A stretch of 18,752 bases of DNA, taken from NCBI GenBank assembly GCA_017616675.1, contig JAFZXR010000015.1, positions 1 through 18,752 of the forward strand, given 5' to 3'. Positions 1-6,236 of the stretch are shown here, piece by piece. Numbering within the stretch: the first letter of the stretch is position 1; each line of letters starts with the position of its first letter. Position numbers and translations under genes: made by a program. The DNA comes from Bacteroidales bacterium. Lineage in GTDB: Bacteria; Bacteroidota; Bacteroidia; Bacteroidales; F082. The notes beneath the pieces are model-generated. The model was not told where the DNA came from and searched no databases. It worked only from the letters and a program-made list of their open reading frames with translations.

Positions 1-284
1 ACGGCGAGGGCAAGTTCAACTTCCCATACGGCAAGGAGAAATACAACATCGCGTTGACTTACAGCTACGACGGATATCCTGCAAATCCTAACGGTTCGCC
101 ATGGTCAGTAGCAGGTATCTGCTCAGCCGACGGCCGTCACCTCGCGATGATGCCGCACCTCGAACGCGCTTTCCTCCCATGGCAGTGGCCATACTATCCG
201 CAGAATCGCAAAGATGACGAAGTGGCCCCATGGATCGAGGCGTTCGTCAATGCAAGGGAGTGGATAATCAAACACAAAAAATAA
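1..284 (+). CDS. purL: Phosphoribosylformylglycinamidine synthase, C-terminal end (partial)
   Basis: Only the last 93 codons are present, read from base 3 to the TAA at 282-284; the 5' part lies outside the window. The enzyme makes FGAM from FGAR, ATP and glutamine in de novo purine synthesis. The visible part is the end of the glutamine-amidotransferase domain of the long single-chain PurL. It contains NPNGSP, the AGICS-DGRHLAMMPH block and PHLERAF; the His and Glu of PHLER sit where the class I amidotransferase His-Glu pair is expected. The PWQWPYY stretch just after is also typical of PurL. The usual proline of PHPER is leucine here, which I think is common in Bacteroidetes. No terminator directly follows; a separate RNA gene begins about 50 bp downstream. 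Confidence 0.95.
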   Translation, partial: GEGKFNFPYGKEKYNIALTYSYDGYPANPNGSPWSVAGICSADGRHLAMMPHLERAFLPWQWPYYPQNRKDDEVAPWIEAFVNAREWIIKHKK

Positions 285-321
285 ATTTTGTAAAATAAGC
301 TGCACATATAAAAATTATTTG

Positions 322-329
322 TATTTTTG
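322..329 (+). promoter_or_regulatory. -7 promoter element of the small RNA gene
   Basis: TATTTTTG is an exact match to the Bacteroidetes -7 consensus TAnnTTTG and is followed by C. The expected start point is about 334-336, just before the first base of the folded RNA. No good TTTG -33 box is seen at 19-21 bp upstream. Confidence 0.6.
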
Positions 330-334
330 CAGTC

Positions 335-463
335 AGAAAAGTCGTGATTGGACGATGTAAATGAGTAGTGCGCAGCCCCCGCCCGCATAGCATCACACGA
401 AAGTGTAGCCCTCCATCACGCATTAAGGGGCGAGACTTAAGGCATCTAAAAAGATGCCTTTTT
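335..463 (+). ncRNA. Structured small RNA of unrecognised family, putative pseudoknot
   Basis: This 130-nt stretch has its own promoter and an intrinsic terminator but no convincing ORF. Helices found by eye: AAGTC 339-343 with GACTT 434-438; CGTGATTGGA 343-352 with TCCATCACG 412-420 (one bulged base); TGCG 369-372 with CGCA 384-387; and ACAC 395-398 with GTGT 403-406 closing a GAAA tetraloop. GCCCC 375-379, in the C-rich loop, is complementary to GGGGC 427-431 outside the main helix, which would make a pseudoknot. It does not resemble tRNA, the SRP RNA core, tmRNA or the riboswitch families I can recall by sequence. It lies between purL and a convergent hypothetical gene, with no gene directly downstream on the same strand, so a trans-acting RNA is more likely than a riboswitch. 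A Bacteroidales 6S-type RNA is possible but not shown. Confidence 0.55.
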
Positions 464-467
464 CTTT
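439..467 (+). terminator. Rho-independent terminator of the small RNA
   Basis: A perfect 9-bp inverted repeat, AAGGCATCT (439-447) and AGATGCCTT (452-460), encloses an AAAA loop and is followed by a T-rich run (TTTCTTT). It abuts the stop codon of the convergent gene at 466-468. Confidence 0.85.
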
Positions 468-894
468 ATTCATTCCTGATAGCTGTAATACAATACTGGA
501 CTTTCTCATGTGTCCTTCGGCGTATGCCAACAGTCATTTTAACTTTACCGATACAGGTTATCTCATATTCCATAATCATGATTCTTTCAAAAGGTTGTTG
601 GTTTTTACTATCCGATTTGGTCTTTTGAATAGAAACTTTCTTTGCTCCGGCAAGAATTGAATCGAGTTGCATGACAGCTAAAGTTGAAAGATAGTTTTTG
701 GCTGCATGTTCACTGGTTTCAATGATTGACACCATACGTATATTTATGTAATCTTTCAATGAGATATTATACTTCCTCTGTGATGGATTTTTTTCTTTCC
801 ATTCACGATAAAAATCTCGAATTATTCCTTCACGTACTTTGATACTATCTAAGGAATCATCATTTGGTATTTGTGTAATCATTAAAGATTCCAT
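466..894 (-). CDS. Hypothetical protein, 142 aa
   Basis: I do not recognise a family. The protein has no signal peptide and no membrane segment, so it is probably cytoplasmic. It is rich in Lys, Glu and Ile. The first part (residues ~15-75) looks helical, including a stretch around SLKDYINIRMVSIIETSEHA; the C-terminal part (~105-140) looks like beta strands ending in VGIRRRTHEKVQYCITAI. An exact -7 element on this strand (963-970) would give a leader of about 60 nt. The gene is clearly more AT-rich than the housekeeping genes on either side, as is the next gene, suggesting recent acquisition. It ends tail to tail with the small RNA terminator. It is likely a real gene because of the promoter and its protein-like composition, but its function is unknown. 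Confidence 0.65.
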   Translation of the reverse strand: MESLMITQIPNDDSLDSIKVREGIIRDFYREWKEKNPSQRKYNISLKDYINIRMVSIIETSEHAAKNYLSTLAVMQLDSILAGAKKVSIQKTKSDSKNQQPFERIMIMEYEITCIGKVKMTVGIRRRTHEKVQYCITAIRNE

Positions 895-962
895 AAATTT
901 TAATTTAAAATGTTATACAAAAATCAACGACAATATCAACTTATCGTTTGAGTTTCATGATG

Positions 963-970
963 CAAAAATA
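963..970 (-). promoter_or_regulatory. -7 promoter element for the 142-aa hypothetical gene
   Basis: CAAAAATA reads TATTTTTG on the minus strand, an exact TAnnTTTG match followed by GC. A TTG (CAA at 991-993) lies 20 bp further upstream and could act as the -33 box. Confidence 0.55.
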
Positions 971-1012
971 CAAAAATTATTTCACAAAAGCAACTTTTAC
1001 AAAAAAATTTCC

Positions 1013-1020
1013 TATCTTTG
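1013..1020 (+). promoter_or_regulatory. -7 promoter element for the FN3 lipoprotein gene
   Basis: TATCTTTG is an exact TAnnTTTG match. The start point would be near 1025, giving a leader of about 30 nt before the ATG at 1056. This supports the short start over the upstream in-frame codon at 948, which lies before the promoter. No clear -33 box is seen. Confidence 0.6.
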
Positions 1021-1055
1021 TACCGTTGATTATCACTAATTTAAATTTTAAAACC

Positions 1056-1679
1056 ATGAAAACAATTATTCAATTCATATTATCTTTAATGATATTGCTA
1101 TTATTGGTTACTTGTAAGAAATCTGAAACTAAAACCAATGAGCCTCCAACCGCACCGACTGGATTGACGGCAGTCGTTCATGACAACCATATACGATTAT
1201 CTTGGGATTCCTCAAATAATGCTAAGTATTATGTAATTACCAATACATTTTATGTTAGAGATAATAACAATAACATATGTAGTGATATTAGTGGGATTTT
1301 TCTTGGCTTCTCAGCAAGTAATTACTATATCGATTTATACCCATTTGATAGTATAAATCATTATAGAATAAGCGCGGTTAATCAATATGGGTCAAGTTCA
1401 ATTAGTGAAATTTCTTGTAATTATTGGATAGATAATCCTAATATGTGGTTTTATCCGAACCCAACCAAAGACACAATCATTCTAAAAGGGGAAGGTACAT
1501 TATTTGTGAAAGACGACAGAATAGGAGATACAATTGATGAATTTAATCTATACGGAGTTGATACTTATGACATGGGGCAATATGGAGATGGTGTTTATTT
1601 ACTAATTTGTCATGGCGAGTCTAACGAGACTGTCAGACGTGTTGTCGTTGATCATGAATGTGGATATTCTGTAAAATGA
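1056..1679 (+). CDS. FN3-domain lipoprotein with a T9SS-tail-like C-terminus, 207 aa
   Basis: The start at 1056 gives a lipoprotein signal peptide: Lys at residue 2, a leucine-rich core, then LLVTC with Cys20 as the lipidated residue. A fibronectin type III domain covers about residues 31-120 (PTAPTGLTAVV, the IRLSWDSS strand, then YRISAVNQYGSS). Residues ~130-200 resemble a reduced T9SS C-terminal domain: WFYPNPTKDTI, then YGDGVYLLI and a final RRVVVDH. A lipobox together with such a tail is unusual, because T9SS cargo normally carries a type I signal peptide. Either the tail is only a structural relic, or the protein is anchored by lipid. The gene is AT-rich relative to its neighbours. It is probably an outer-membrane or surface protein; I cannot name a ligand. 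Confidence 0.7.
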   Translation: MKTIIQFILSLMILLLLVTCKKSETKTNEPPTAPTGLTAVVHDNHIRLSWDSSNNAKYYVITNTFYVRDNNNNICSDISGIFLGFSASNYYIDLYPFDSINHYRISAVNQYGSSSISEISCNYWIDNPNMWFYPNPTKDTIILKGEGTLFVKDDRIGDTIDEFNLYGVDTYDMGQYGDGVYLLICHGESNETVRRVVVDHECGYSVK

Positions 1680-1682
1680 TTT

Positions 1683-1703
1683 GTCTTAGCTAATAATTAA
1701 GAC
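1683..1703. terminator. Possible bidirectional terminator hairpin between convergent genes
   Basis: GTCTTA (1683-1688) and TAAGAC (1698-1703) form a 6-bp inverted repeat around a 9-nt loop in the 24-bp gap between the lipoprotein gene and holA. The T-runs on both sides are poor, so this is tentative. Confidence 0.35.
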
Positions 1704-2702
1704 TTATCTCATGAGTTTGTAAATCATCTCGCGATAGAGGTCTTTTTGCGAGACATCGCCGACGTTGTAACCCTTTGATTTTAGGTCAAATTCGCGCAAA
1801 ATCGCGATGTTGTCGACACATTTTTTGATGTTGTAGCGGCGGGCGGCTTCGAAATAGTCTTCGACGAAGAACGGGTTGACGCCGAGGACCGAAGCGACGC
1901 TGTTTTTGCTCTTATCTGTTGCGTAATGCAGCTTTAGGACCTTGCAGTAATAAGCGTAAAGCATTATCACTGTGGCGATTAGCGGATTTTCTTTGGTGTT
2001 GTCGCCAAAATAATTGATGATTTGCACCGCCTTCGGGAAGTCGCCGTAGCTGATGGCTTTTTGAAGTTCAAAAACATTGAAATCCTTGGAGATTCCGATG
2101 TTATATTCCACATCGAAGTCGTCGATTTCCTTCTTCTGCGGCACCGCAACCATTAGTTTTTCCAGCTCATTGCGCACTTTCAAGAGGTCGGTGCCGAGGT
2201 AATCGGCAAGCATCTGGCAGGCCTTCTGCGAAATCTTGTAATTTTTATTTCCAAGATAATTGACAATCCACTTCGGGATGTCGCGGTCGTAAAGCTTCTT
2301 CGACTCGAACAGGACATAGTCTTTGTCCAGTGTTTTCGCGAACTTCAGACGTTTGTCGAGTTTTTTGTACTTGTAATTTAAAACCAGAATCGTGGTCTCA
2401 GGAATCATCTCCAAAAACGGCTCCATCGACTCGATATTTTTCACGTCTTGAGCTTCTTTCACGATGATTACCAAGTAGTTACCCATCATCGGGAAGTTAC
2501 GCGCTTGCGTCACGATGTCATGCACGTTGACGTCTTTCCCGTAGAGGACGATCTGGTTGAACGCCTTGTCGGCCTCATCGAGCACGGTGCTTTCGATGGC
2601 ATCGCTGATGGTGTCGATAAAATACGGCTCCTCGCCCATCAGGAAATACACCGGATGGTAAATCTTGTTTTTAATGTCCGAAAGAATCTGCTCGTAGGTC
2701 AT
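1704..2702 (-). CDS. holA: DNA polymerase III subunit delta
   Basis: The delta subunit of the clamp loader opens the beta sliding clamp and works with delta' and DnaX (tau/gamma). The 332-aa length is normal for the family. The N-terminus has the typical HPVYFLMGEEPYFIDTISDA block (residues ~16-35), followed by the AAA-like domain with the conserved FPMMG motif (~69-73). A helical middle part contains LADYLGTDLLKVRNELEKL (~165-183), and the C-terminal collar domain includes the conserved NPFFVEDY stretch (~276-283). The ATG overlaps the stop of the upstream AMP nucleosidase gene by one base (TGATG on the minus strand), so translation is probably coupled and the pair shares the promoter at 3488-3519. 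Confidence 0.95.
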   Translation of the reverse strand: MTYEQILSDIKNKIYHPVYFLMGEEPYFIDTISDAIESTVLDEADKAFNQIVLYGKDVNVHDIVTQARNFPMMGNYLVIIVKEAQDVKNIESMEPFLEMIPETTILVLNYKYKKLDKRLKFAKTLDKDYVLFESKKLYDRDIPKWIVNYLGNKNYKISQKACQMLADYLGTDLLKVRNELEKLMVAVPQKKEIDDFDVEYNIGISKDFNVFELQKAISYGDFPKAVQIINYFGDNTKENPLIATVIMLYAYYCKVLKLHYATDKSKNSVASVLGVNPFFVEDYFEAARRYNIKKCVDNIAILREFDLKSKGYNVGDVSQKDLYREMIYKLMR

Positions 2703-3472
2703 CAGAAGCGCAAATGTTTGACTGTCAGCTTGTTATCGATAATCTGATGCAATGCGTCGATACCGATTTTGATATGTTCGTCGACGAACATCGAGCTCAC
2801 TTTCTTGTCGCTCTCCTCGGTCTTGACGCCTTCAGGAATCATCGGCTGGTCGGAGACCAACAATAATGCTCCTGTCGGGATTTCGTTTGCGAAGCCCGCT
2901 GCGAAGATGGTAGCTGTCTCCATATCGACTGCCATGCAGCGTGTCTTGTGCAGATATTCCTTGAATTCTTCGTCGTGCTCCCACACGCGGCGGTTGGTGG
3001 TGTAGACGGTACCTGTCCAGTAGTCGTGGCCATGGTCGCGGATGGTTGTCGAGATAGCTTTCTGCATCGAGAAGGCCGGAAGTGCAGGCACTTCAGGCAG
3101 TATGTAGTTGTTCGACGTTCCTTCGCCACGGATGGCGGCGATAGGCAGGATGAGGTCGCCGACGAGATTTTTCTTCTTCACGCCGCCGCATTTGCCGAGG
3201 AAAAGCACGGCTTTCGGGTGGATGGCGCTCAGCAGGTCCATGATGGTGGCGGCGTTGGCGCTACCCATACCGAAGTTGATCATGGTGATGTCGCCAGACG
3301 TGGCGCAAGGCATAGAACGATCCTCGCCCACTATCGGCACGTTGTTCCACTGTGCGAAAGCATCGAGATAATGCTTGAAATTCGTCAGAAGTATATATTT
3401 CCCGAACTTGTCCAATTCCTGGCCAGTGTAGCGCGGCAGCCAGTTCTCAGTGATTTCTTGTTTCGTTTTCAT
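2702..3472 (-). CDS. amn: AMP nucleosidase (short Bacteroidetes type), 256 aa
   Basis: The enzyme splits AMP into adenine and ribose 5-phosphate. It belongs to the PNP/UDP phosphorylase superfamily. Visible motifs are INFGMGSANAATIMDLL (residues ~65-81), the LFLGKCGGV glycine block (~90-98), the CMAVDMETATIFAAG substrate-binding block (~179-193) and LLVSDQP (~204-210). It matches the short form (about 256 aa), without the N-terminal domain of the E. coli enzyme. The open frame runs upstream to 3595, but the promoter elements lie at 3488-3519, so only the ATG at 3470-3472 fits (N-terminus MKTKQEITENW). The leader would be about 10 nt. It is the first gene of a two-gene operon with holA. Confidence 0.93.
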   Translation of the reverse strand: MKTKQEITENWLPRYTGQELDKFGKYILLTNFKHYLDAFAQWNNVPIVGEDRSMPCATSGDITMINFGMGSANAATIMDLLSAIHPKAVLFLGKCGGVKKKNLVGDLILPIAAIRGEGTSNNYILPEVPALPAFSMQKAISTTIRDHGHDYWTGTVYTTNRRVWEHDEEFKEYLHKTRCMAVDMETATIFAAGFANEIPTGALLLVSDQPMIPEGVKTEESDKKVSSMFVDEHIKIGIDALHQIIDNKLTVKHLRF

Positions 3473-3483
3473 AAACGTAAATT

Positions 3484-3515
3484 TTTGCAAAGATAGAATA
3501 TTTTCGTTATTTTTG
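3484..3515 (+). promoter_or_regulatory. Promoter of the radical SAM gene
   Basis: TTTG (3484-3487), a 20-bp spacer, then TATTTTTG (3508-3515). Both boxes match consensus. The expected start is about 3520, leaving only some 10-12 nt before the ATG at 3532. Confidence 0.8.
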
Positions 3516-3519
3516 CAAA
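3488..3519 (-). promoter_or_regulatory. Promoter of the amn-holA operon
   Basis: On the minus strand this reads TTTG (3519-3516), a 20-bp spacer, then TATCTTTG (3495-3488): both boxes match the Bacteroidetes consensus. It overlaps the opposing promoter of the radical SAM gene almost completely. Confidence 0.8.
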
Positions 3520-3531
3520 AATTTTTTGAAA

Positions 3532-4308
3532 ATGGCATTTTTAAAGGAAGATTTGGTATTCGGACCGATTCACAGTCGTCGTTTAGGTAACTCATTGGGT
3601 GTCAATTTATTACCTAAAGAAGGAAAGATATGCACCTTCAACTGCGTTTATTGCGAATGCGGCTGGAATCCTGAAAAAAGAGACGAAAAAGCACGTCTTG
3701 CTACCCCTCAGGAATACGAGCAAACACTGGAGAATGCATTGAAATCGCTTGTCGGCACACCGAAAGAGCCCGACAGCATCACCTTCTCGGGCAACGGCGA
3801 GCCTACTCTTCATCCCGATTTTCCGGAGATAATCGACATCACGATAAAGCTGCGCGACAAATACGTCCCGAAGGCCGTCATCAGCGTGTTGACAAACGGA
3901 ACCAATATTCATAAAGAAATGATTTTCAAGGCTTTACAAAAAGTCGACAATAACATTTGCAAACTCGACGGCGGCACTTTGGACACCATCGAAAAAATAA
4001 ACCTTCCGAATGTGAAAATCGACCTTGAGCGGTACATTGAGAACCTGCAACGCTTTGAGGGTCAAGTGATTATCCAGACTTTATTCCTTCGCGGAGAGCA
4101 TAACGGAGTGAAAATCGACAATACGACTGAGGAGGAAATCAATCTTTGGCTTGGCCATCTAAAAAAGATAAATCCAAGAAAGACAATGATTTACGTCATC
4201 GACAGGGAGACTCCGGAGAAGAACCTCGAGAAGCTCTCGTCGGAAGAGATGAGTCGCATCGCCGCAAAAGTCAAGGCATTGGGACTCAACGTGGAATTCT
4301 ATTCTTAA
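3532..4308 (+). CDS. Radical SAM protein, COG0731 (wyosine synthetase-like) family, 258 aa
   Basis: The N-terminus carries the family signature LVFGPIHSRRLGNSLGVNL (residues ~8-26) followed by CTFNCVYC: Cys34, Cys38 and Cys41 form the CxxxCxxC site for the 4Fe-4S cluster that cleaves S-adenosylmethionine. Next comes TFSGNGEPTLHPDFPEI, the glycine-rich SAM-binding and strand region, and later VLTNGTN. The family is related to archaeal TYW1, but bacterial members have no agreed function, so I do not assign a substrate. The ATG at 3532 is preferred to the in-frame TTG at 3526 because the family match begins at once and the promoter lies just upstream. It is divergent from amn with overlapping promoters and appears to be monocistronic. 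Confidence 0.88.
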   Translation: MAFLKEDLVFGPIHSRRLGNSLGVNLLPKEGKICTFNCVYCECGWNPEKRDEKARLATPQEYEQTLENALKSLVGTPKEPDSITFSGNGEPTLHPDFPEIIDITIKLRDKYVPKAVISVLTNGTNIHKEMIFKALQKVDNNICKLDGGTLDTIEKINLPNVKIDLERYIENLQRFEGQVIIQTLFLRGEHNGVKIDNTTEEEINLWLGHLKKINPRKTMIYVIDRETPEKNLEKLSSEEMSRIAAKVKALGLNVEFYS

Positions 4309-4348
4309 AATATTTTTAAAATTTTTCGTTGGAATTAAAAAAAATCAG

Positions 4349-4356
4349 TAAATTTG
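4349..4356 (+). promoter_or_regulatory. -7 promoter element upstream of the 4389-6149 gene run
   Basis: TAAATTTG matches TAnnTTTG and is followed by C. A TTG at 4329-4331 is a possible -33 box, with a shorter than usual spacer of 17 bp. The leader to the ATG at 4389 would be about 27 nt. Confidence 0.55.
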
Positions 4357-4388
4357 CATCGCAAAAATTGTAAATAAATTCAAAAATC

Positions 4389-5003
4389 ATGAATAATAAA
4401 AATTTGAAATGGATTAACATCGGATTGGCACTCGTAGCTATCCTTTTGGCTTATTTGGTATTTGACAGCATCAGACAGCCTGTGGTTTTCGAAAACGTGC
4501 GTAAAGAAAGAGAAGTCCAGGTGGTTCAGAGCCTGAAAGACATCAGAAGCACACAGACCTTGTTCAAGCAGACCTACAACCGTTTCACCGGTGACTTCGA
4601 CTCACTCGCCGAGTACATCAAGAATGGACAGCTTCCTGTTGTGAACATCGTGGCTGACCCTAACGATACCACGTTTACCAAGACCATCAACGACACCGTC
4701 GGTTTCGTTTCGGTTTACGACTCATTGTTCGCCAAGAGAGACAACTTCGACATCAACAGTCTGCGCGTCGTCCCGTTCTCACAGGGTGATGTGTTTGAGA
4801 TGCAGGCCGGCTACATCATGCGTGGCGGTTTGAAGGTCGCCGTGTTCGAGGCAAAGACCCCTTACAAGTCATATCTTTGGGACCTCGACCAGCAGCGCGT
4901 CAACAACCTCAGAGCTGAGATGGAAGACTTGAGCAAATACGCAGGTCTGAAAGTCGGTTCGATGGATGAGCCTTCATTGAACGGTAACTGGGAGTCATTG
5001 TAA
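4389..5003 (+). CDS. Membrane-anchored protein of unknown function, 204 aa
   Basis: One N-terminal hydrophobic segment (residues ~8-25, WINIGLALVAILLAYLVF) is preceded by Lys/Asn-rich sequence and followed by about 180 soluble residues, so the protein is an N-in, single-pass membrane protein or has an uncleaved signal anchor. Just after the anchor comes a long amphipathic helix (~33-65), with LKDIRSTQTLFKQTYNRFTG and then DFDSLAEYI. This order of hydrophobic helix, then helix, then a 'tyr-x-x-phe...leu' segment recalls type II pseudopilins, but I see no prepilin peptidase site, so that link is weak. The stop is one base before the ATG of the DUF3822 gene, which points to an operon with DUF3822 and rsmD. 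I know of no function. Confidence 0.8.
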   Translation: MNNKNLKWINIGLALVAILLAYLVFDSIRQPVVFENVRKEREVQVVQSLKDIRSTQTLFKQTYNRFTGDFDSLAEYIKNGQLPVVNIVADPNDTTFTKTINDTVGFVSVYDSLFAKRDNFDINSLRVVPFSQGDVFEMQAGYIMRGGLKVAVFEAKTPYKSYLWDLDQQRVNNLRAEMEDLSKYAGLKVGSMDEPSLNGNWESL

Positions 5004-5004
5004 T

Positions 5005-5610
5005 ATGCTTCCACAAGCCGAAAATCAAAGCAAAAACGAGATAACCATCCAGCGTTTGTTGGATGGTTTTTCGTTCGACAACAGCCGTAACACCTTCGTG
5101 CCCAAGGAGGTCTACCAGGAGAGCGATAAGTCGAAATACCTGGAAATACTGGGGCTTACGGATGCCGACAGCGTTGTCTGCGCCGATTTTGTGGAAGAGG
5201 CCGAGGCGTATAACGTTTACGCCATCACGAAGGAGGAATACGACTATCTGCAGTCGCTTTCGAAGGATACAAAGGTACGCCATGCATCGAGCGATGTGGT
5301 GGCTGAGTTGATAAGGGAATGCAGGGAACGTACCGACGACACGAGAGTGTTTCTCAACATCAAAGACCAAAACTTTGAGATGATAGTCTTGGAAGGCGGT
5401 AAGTTATTGTTTTTCAATCATTTCCGCTATAAGACAAAAGAAGATTTCCTTTATTTTCTGCTTTTCGCGATGGAACAGCTTAGTCTCGACGCCGGCTCGG
5501 TGCCGGTTTATTTCATCGGCATGATCGAAGAAGACTCGAGCCTCGTGGAGCTGACCAAGAGATATGTCCGCGACGTACGTTTTAAAAAAGATTTGAGATG
5601 CGAATCATAA
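5005..5610 (+). CDS. DUF3822 family protein, 201 aa
   Basis: Recognised from the family pattern: LLDGFSFDNSRNTFVP near the N-terminus, AYNVYAI in the middle, HASSDVVAELI, then the two strands NFEMIVLEGGKLLFFNHF and the conserved KEDFLYFLLFAMEQLSLD. DUF3822 proteins occur in Bacteroidetes, have an actin-like ATPase fold by prediction, and are very often followed by rsmD, as here, where the two genes overlap by 13 bp. No enzymatic role is known. At 201 aa it seems somewhat short for the family; the start at 5005 follows the previous stop by one base and there is no earlier in-frame start. It is probably cytoplasmic. Confidence 0.82.
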   Translation: MLPQAENQSKNEITIQRLLDGFSFDNSRNTFVPKEVYQESDKSKYLEILGLTDADSVVCADFVEEAEAYNVYAITKEEYDYLQSLSKDTKVRHASSDVVAELIRECRERTDDTRVFLNIKDQNFEMIVLEGGKLLFFNHFRYKTKEDFLYFLLFAMEQLSLDAGSVPVYFIGMIEEDSSLVELTKRYVRDVRFKKDLRCES

Positions 5611-6149
5611 GAGGAAGACACCAGAGACGACAGATTGTGGCGCCCGACAACCTTCCGACGCGCCCCACGACCGACATGGCCAAGGAGAGCCTGTTTAACA
5701 TCTTGGAAAACCAGATAGACCTGGAGGAGACGACGGCTTTGGACCTCTTCGCAGGCACCGGCAACATCTCGTATGAGCTCGTCTCAAGAGGCTGTCCGCA
5801 CGTGACCGCCGTCGACGAGAACCAGAACTGCGTGAGATTCATCAGAGAAACAGCTAACAAGCTGAATATGACCGAGTTATCGGTGGTGAAATCGGATGTT
5901 TTCAGGTTTTTACCGATGCATAAGGCAAAATACGACCTCATCTTCGCCGACCCGCCGTACGACTGCAAACACTACGAATTGCTGGTCGACTTGATTTTCC
6001 AGAATGGATTGTTGAACGAAGGCGGTATCTTCGTGCTGGAGCACGACAGGACCATCGATTTCTCGGAGCACCCGAATTGTTATGACCATCGAAAATACGG
6101 AAAAGTGAACTTTACGTTTTTTTCGGCGGAGCCTCGAAAAACAGTGTAG
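5598..6149 (+). CDS. rsmD: 16S rRNA (guanine(966)-N(2))-methyltransferase RsmD
   Basis: The enzyme methylates N2 of G966 (E. coli numbering) of 16S rRNA in the assembled 30S subunit, using SAM. The 183-aa length is normal. The N-terminus MRIIRGRHQRR and the RPTTDMAKESLFNIL block (residues ~22-35) are diagnostic. SAM-binding motif I is ALDLFAGTGN (47-56) and the catalytic motif is DPPY (118-121). The start lies inside the end of the DUF3822 gene (13-bp overlap), suggesting coupled translation. The stop TAG is directly followed by the tandem-repeat block. Confidence 0.95.
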   Translation: MRIIRGRHQRRQIVAPDNLPTRPTTDMAKESLFNILENQIDLEETTALDLFAGTGNISYELVSRGCPHVTAVDENQNCVRFIRETANKLNMTELSVVKSDVFRFLPMHKAKYDLIFADPPYDCKHYELLVDLIFQNGLLNEGGIFVLEHDRTIDFSEHPNCYDHRKYGKVNFTFFSAEPRKTV

Positions 6150-6231
6150 AGTTTAGAGTTGAAAGTTGAAAGTAGTTAAAAGTTGAAAGTTGAAAGTTGA
6201 AAGTTTAAAAGTTTAGAAGTTTAGAAGTTTA
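6149..6231 (+). repeat. Tandem heptamer repeat block, GTTGAAA units
   Basis: GTTGAAA occurs at 6158, 6165, 6182, 6189 and 6196, with an imperfect interruption at 6172-6181. It passes into related 8-9-base units of the AGTTTAGA type (6203-6231). It fills the whole gap between rsmD and the C69 dipeptidase gene. Purine-rich AAAGTTGAAAG strings of this kind occur between genes in many Bacteroidetes. No -7 promoter element can be seen inside it, so either the dipeptidase is transcribed from rsmD or its promoter is atypical. Confidence 0.85.
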
Positions 6232-6236
6232 ATAAT

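Noticed and set aside
322..467. Riboswitch for a downstream gene
   Set aside because: The RNA ends in an intrinsic terminator and the next gene is on the opposite strand, so nothing on this strand could be regulated in cis.
368..660. Two plus-strand open frames over the sRNA terminator and the 142-aa gene
   Set aside because: They run through a strong terminator and are antisense to a more convincing gene. They have no recognisable features.
948..1055. N-terminal extension of the FN3 lipoprotein frame
   Set aside because: It crosses a promoter element and would bury the lipoprotein signal peptide that begins at 1056.
2948..3496. Long open frame of 182 codons on the plus strand opposite the AMP nucleosidase gene
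   Set aside because: It is antisense to a well-recognised gene, has no family features and no promoter, and its His/Arg/Val-rich composition is typical of a shadow frame.
3473..3595. N-terminal extension of the AMP nucleosidase frame
   Set aside because: It would begin upstream of the gene's own promoter and run through the divergent promoter region and the start of the radical SAM gene. The family N-terminus fits the ATG at 3472.
6149..6231. CRISPR-like array
   Set aside because: The units are 7-9 bases with no spacers and there are no cas genes. It is a simple tandem repeat.
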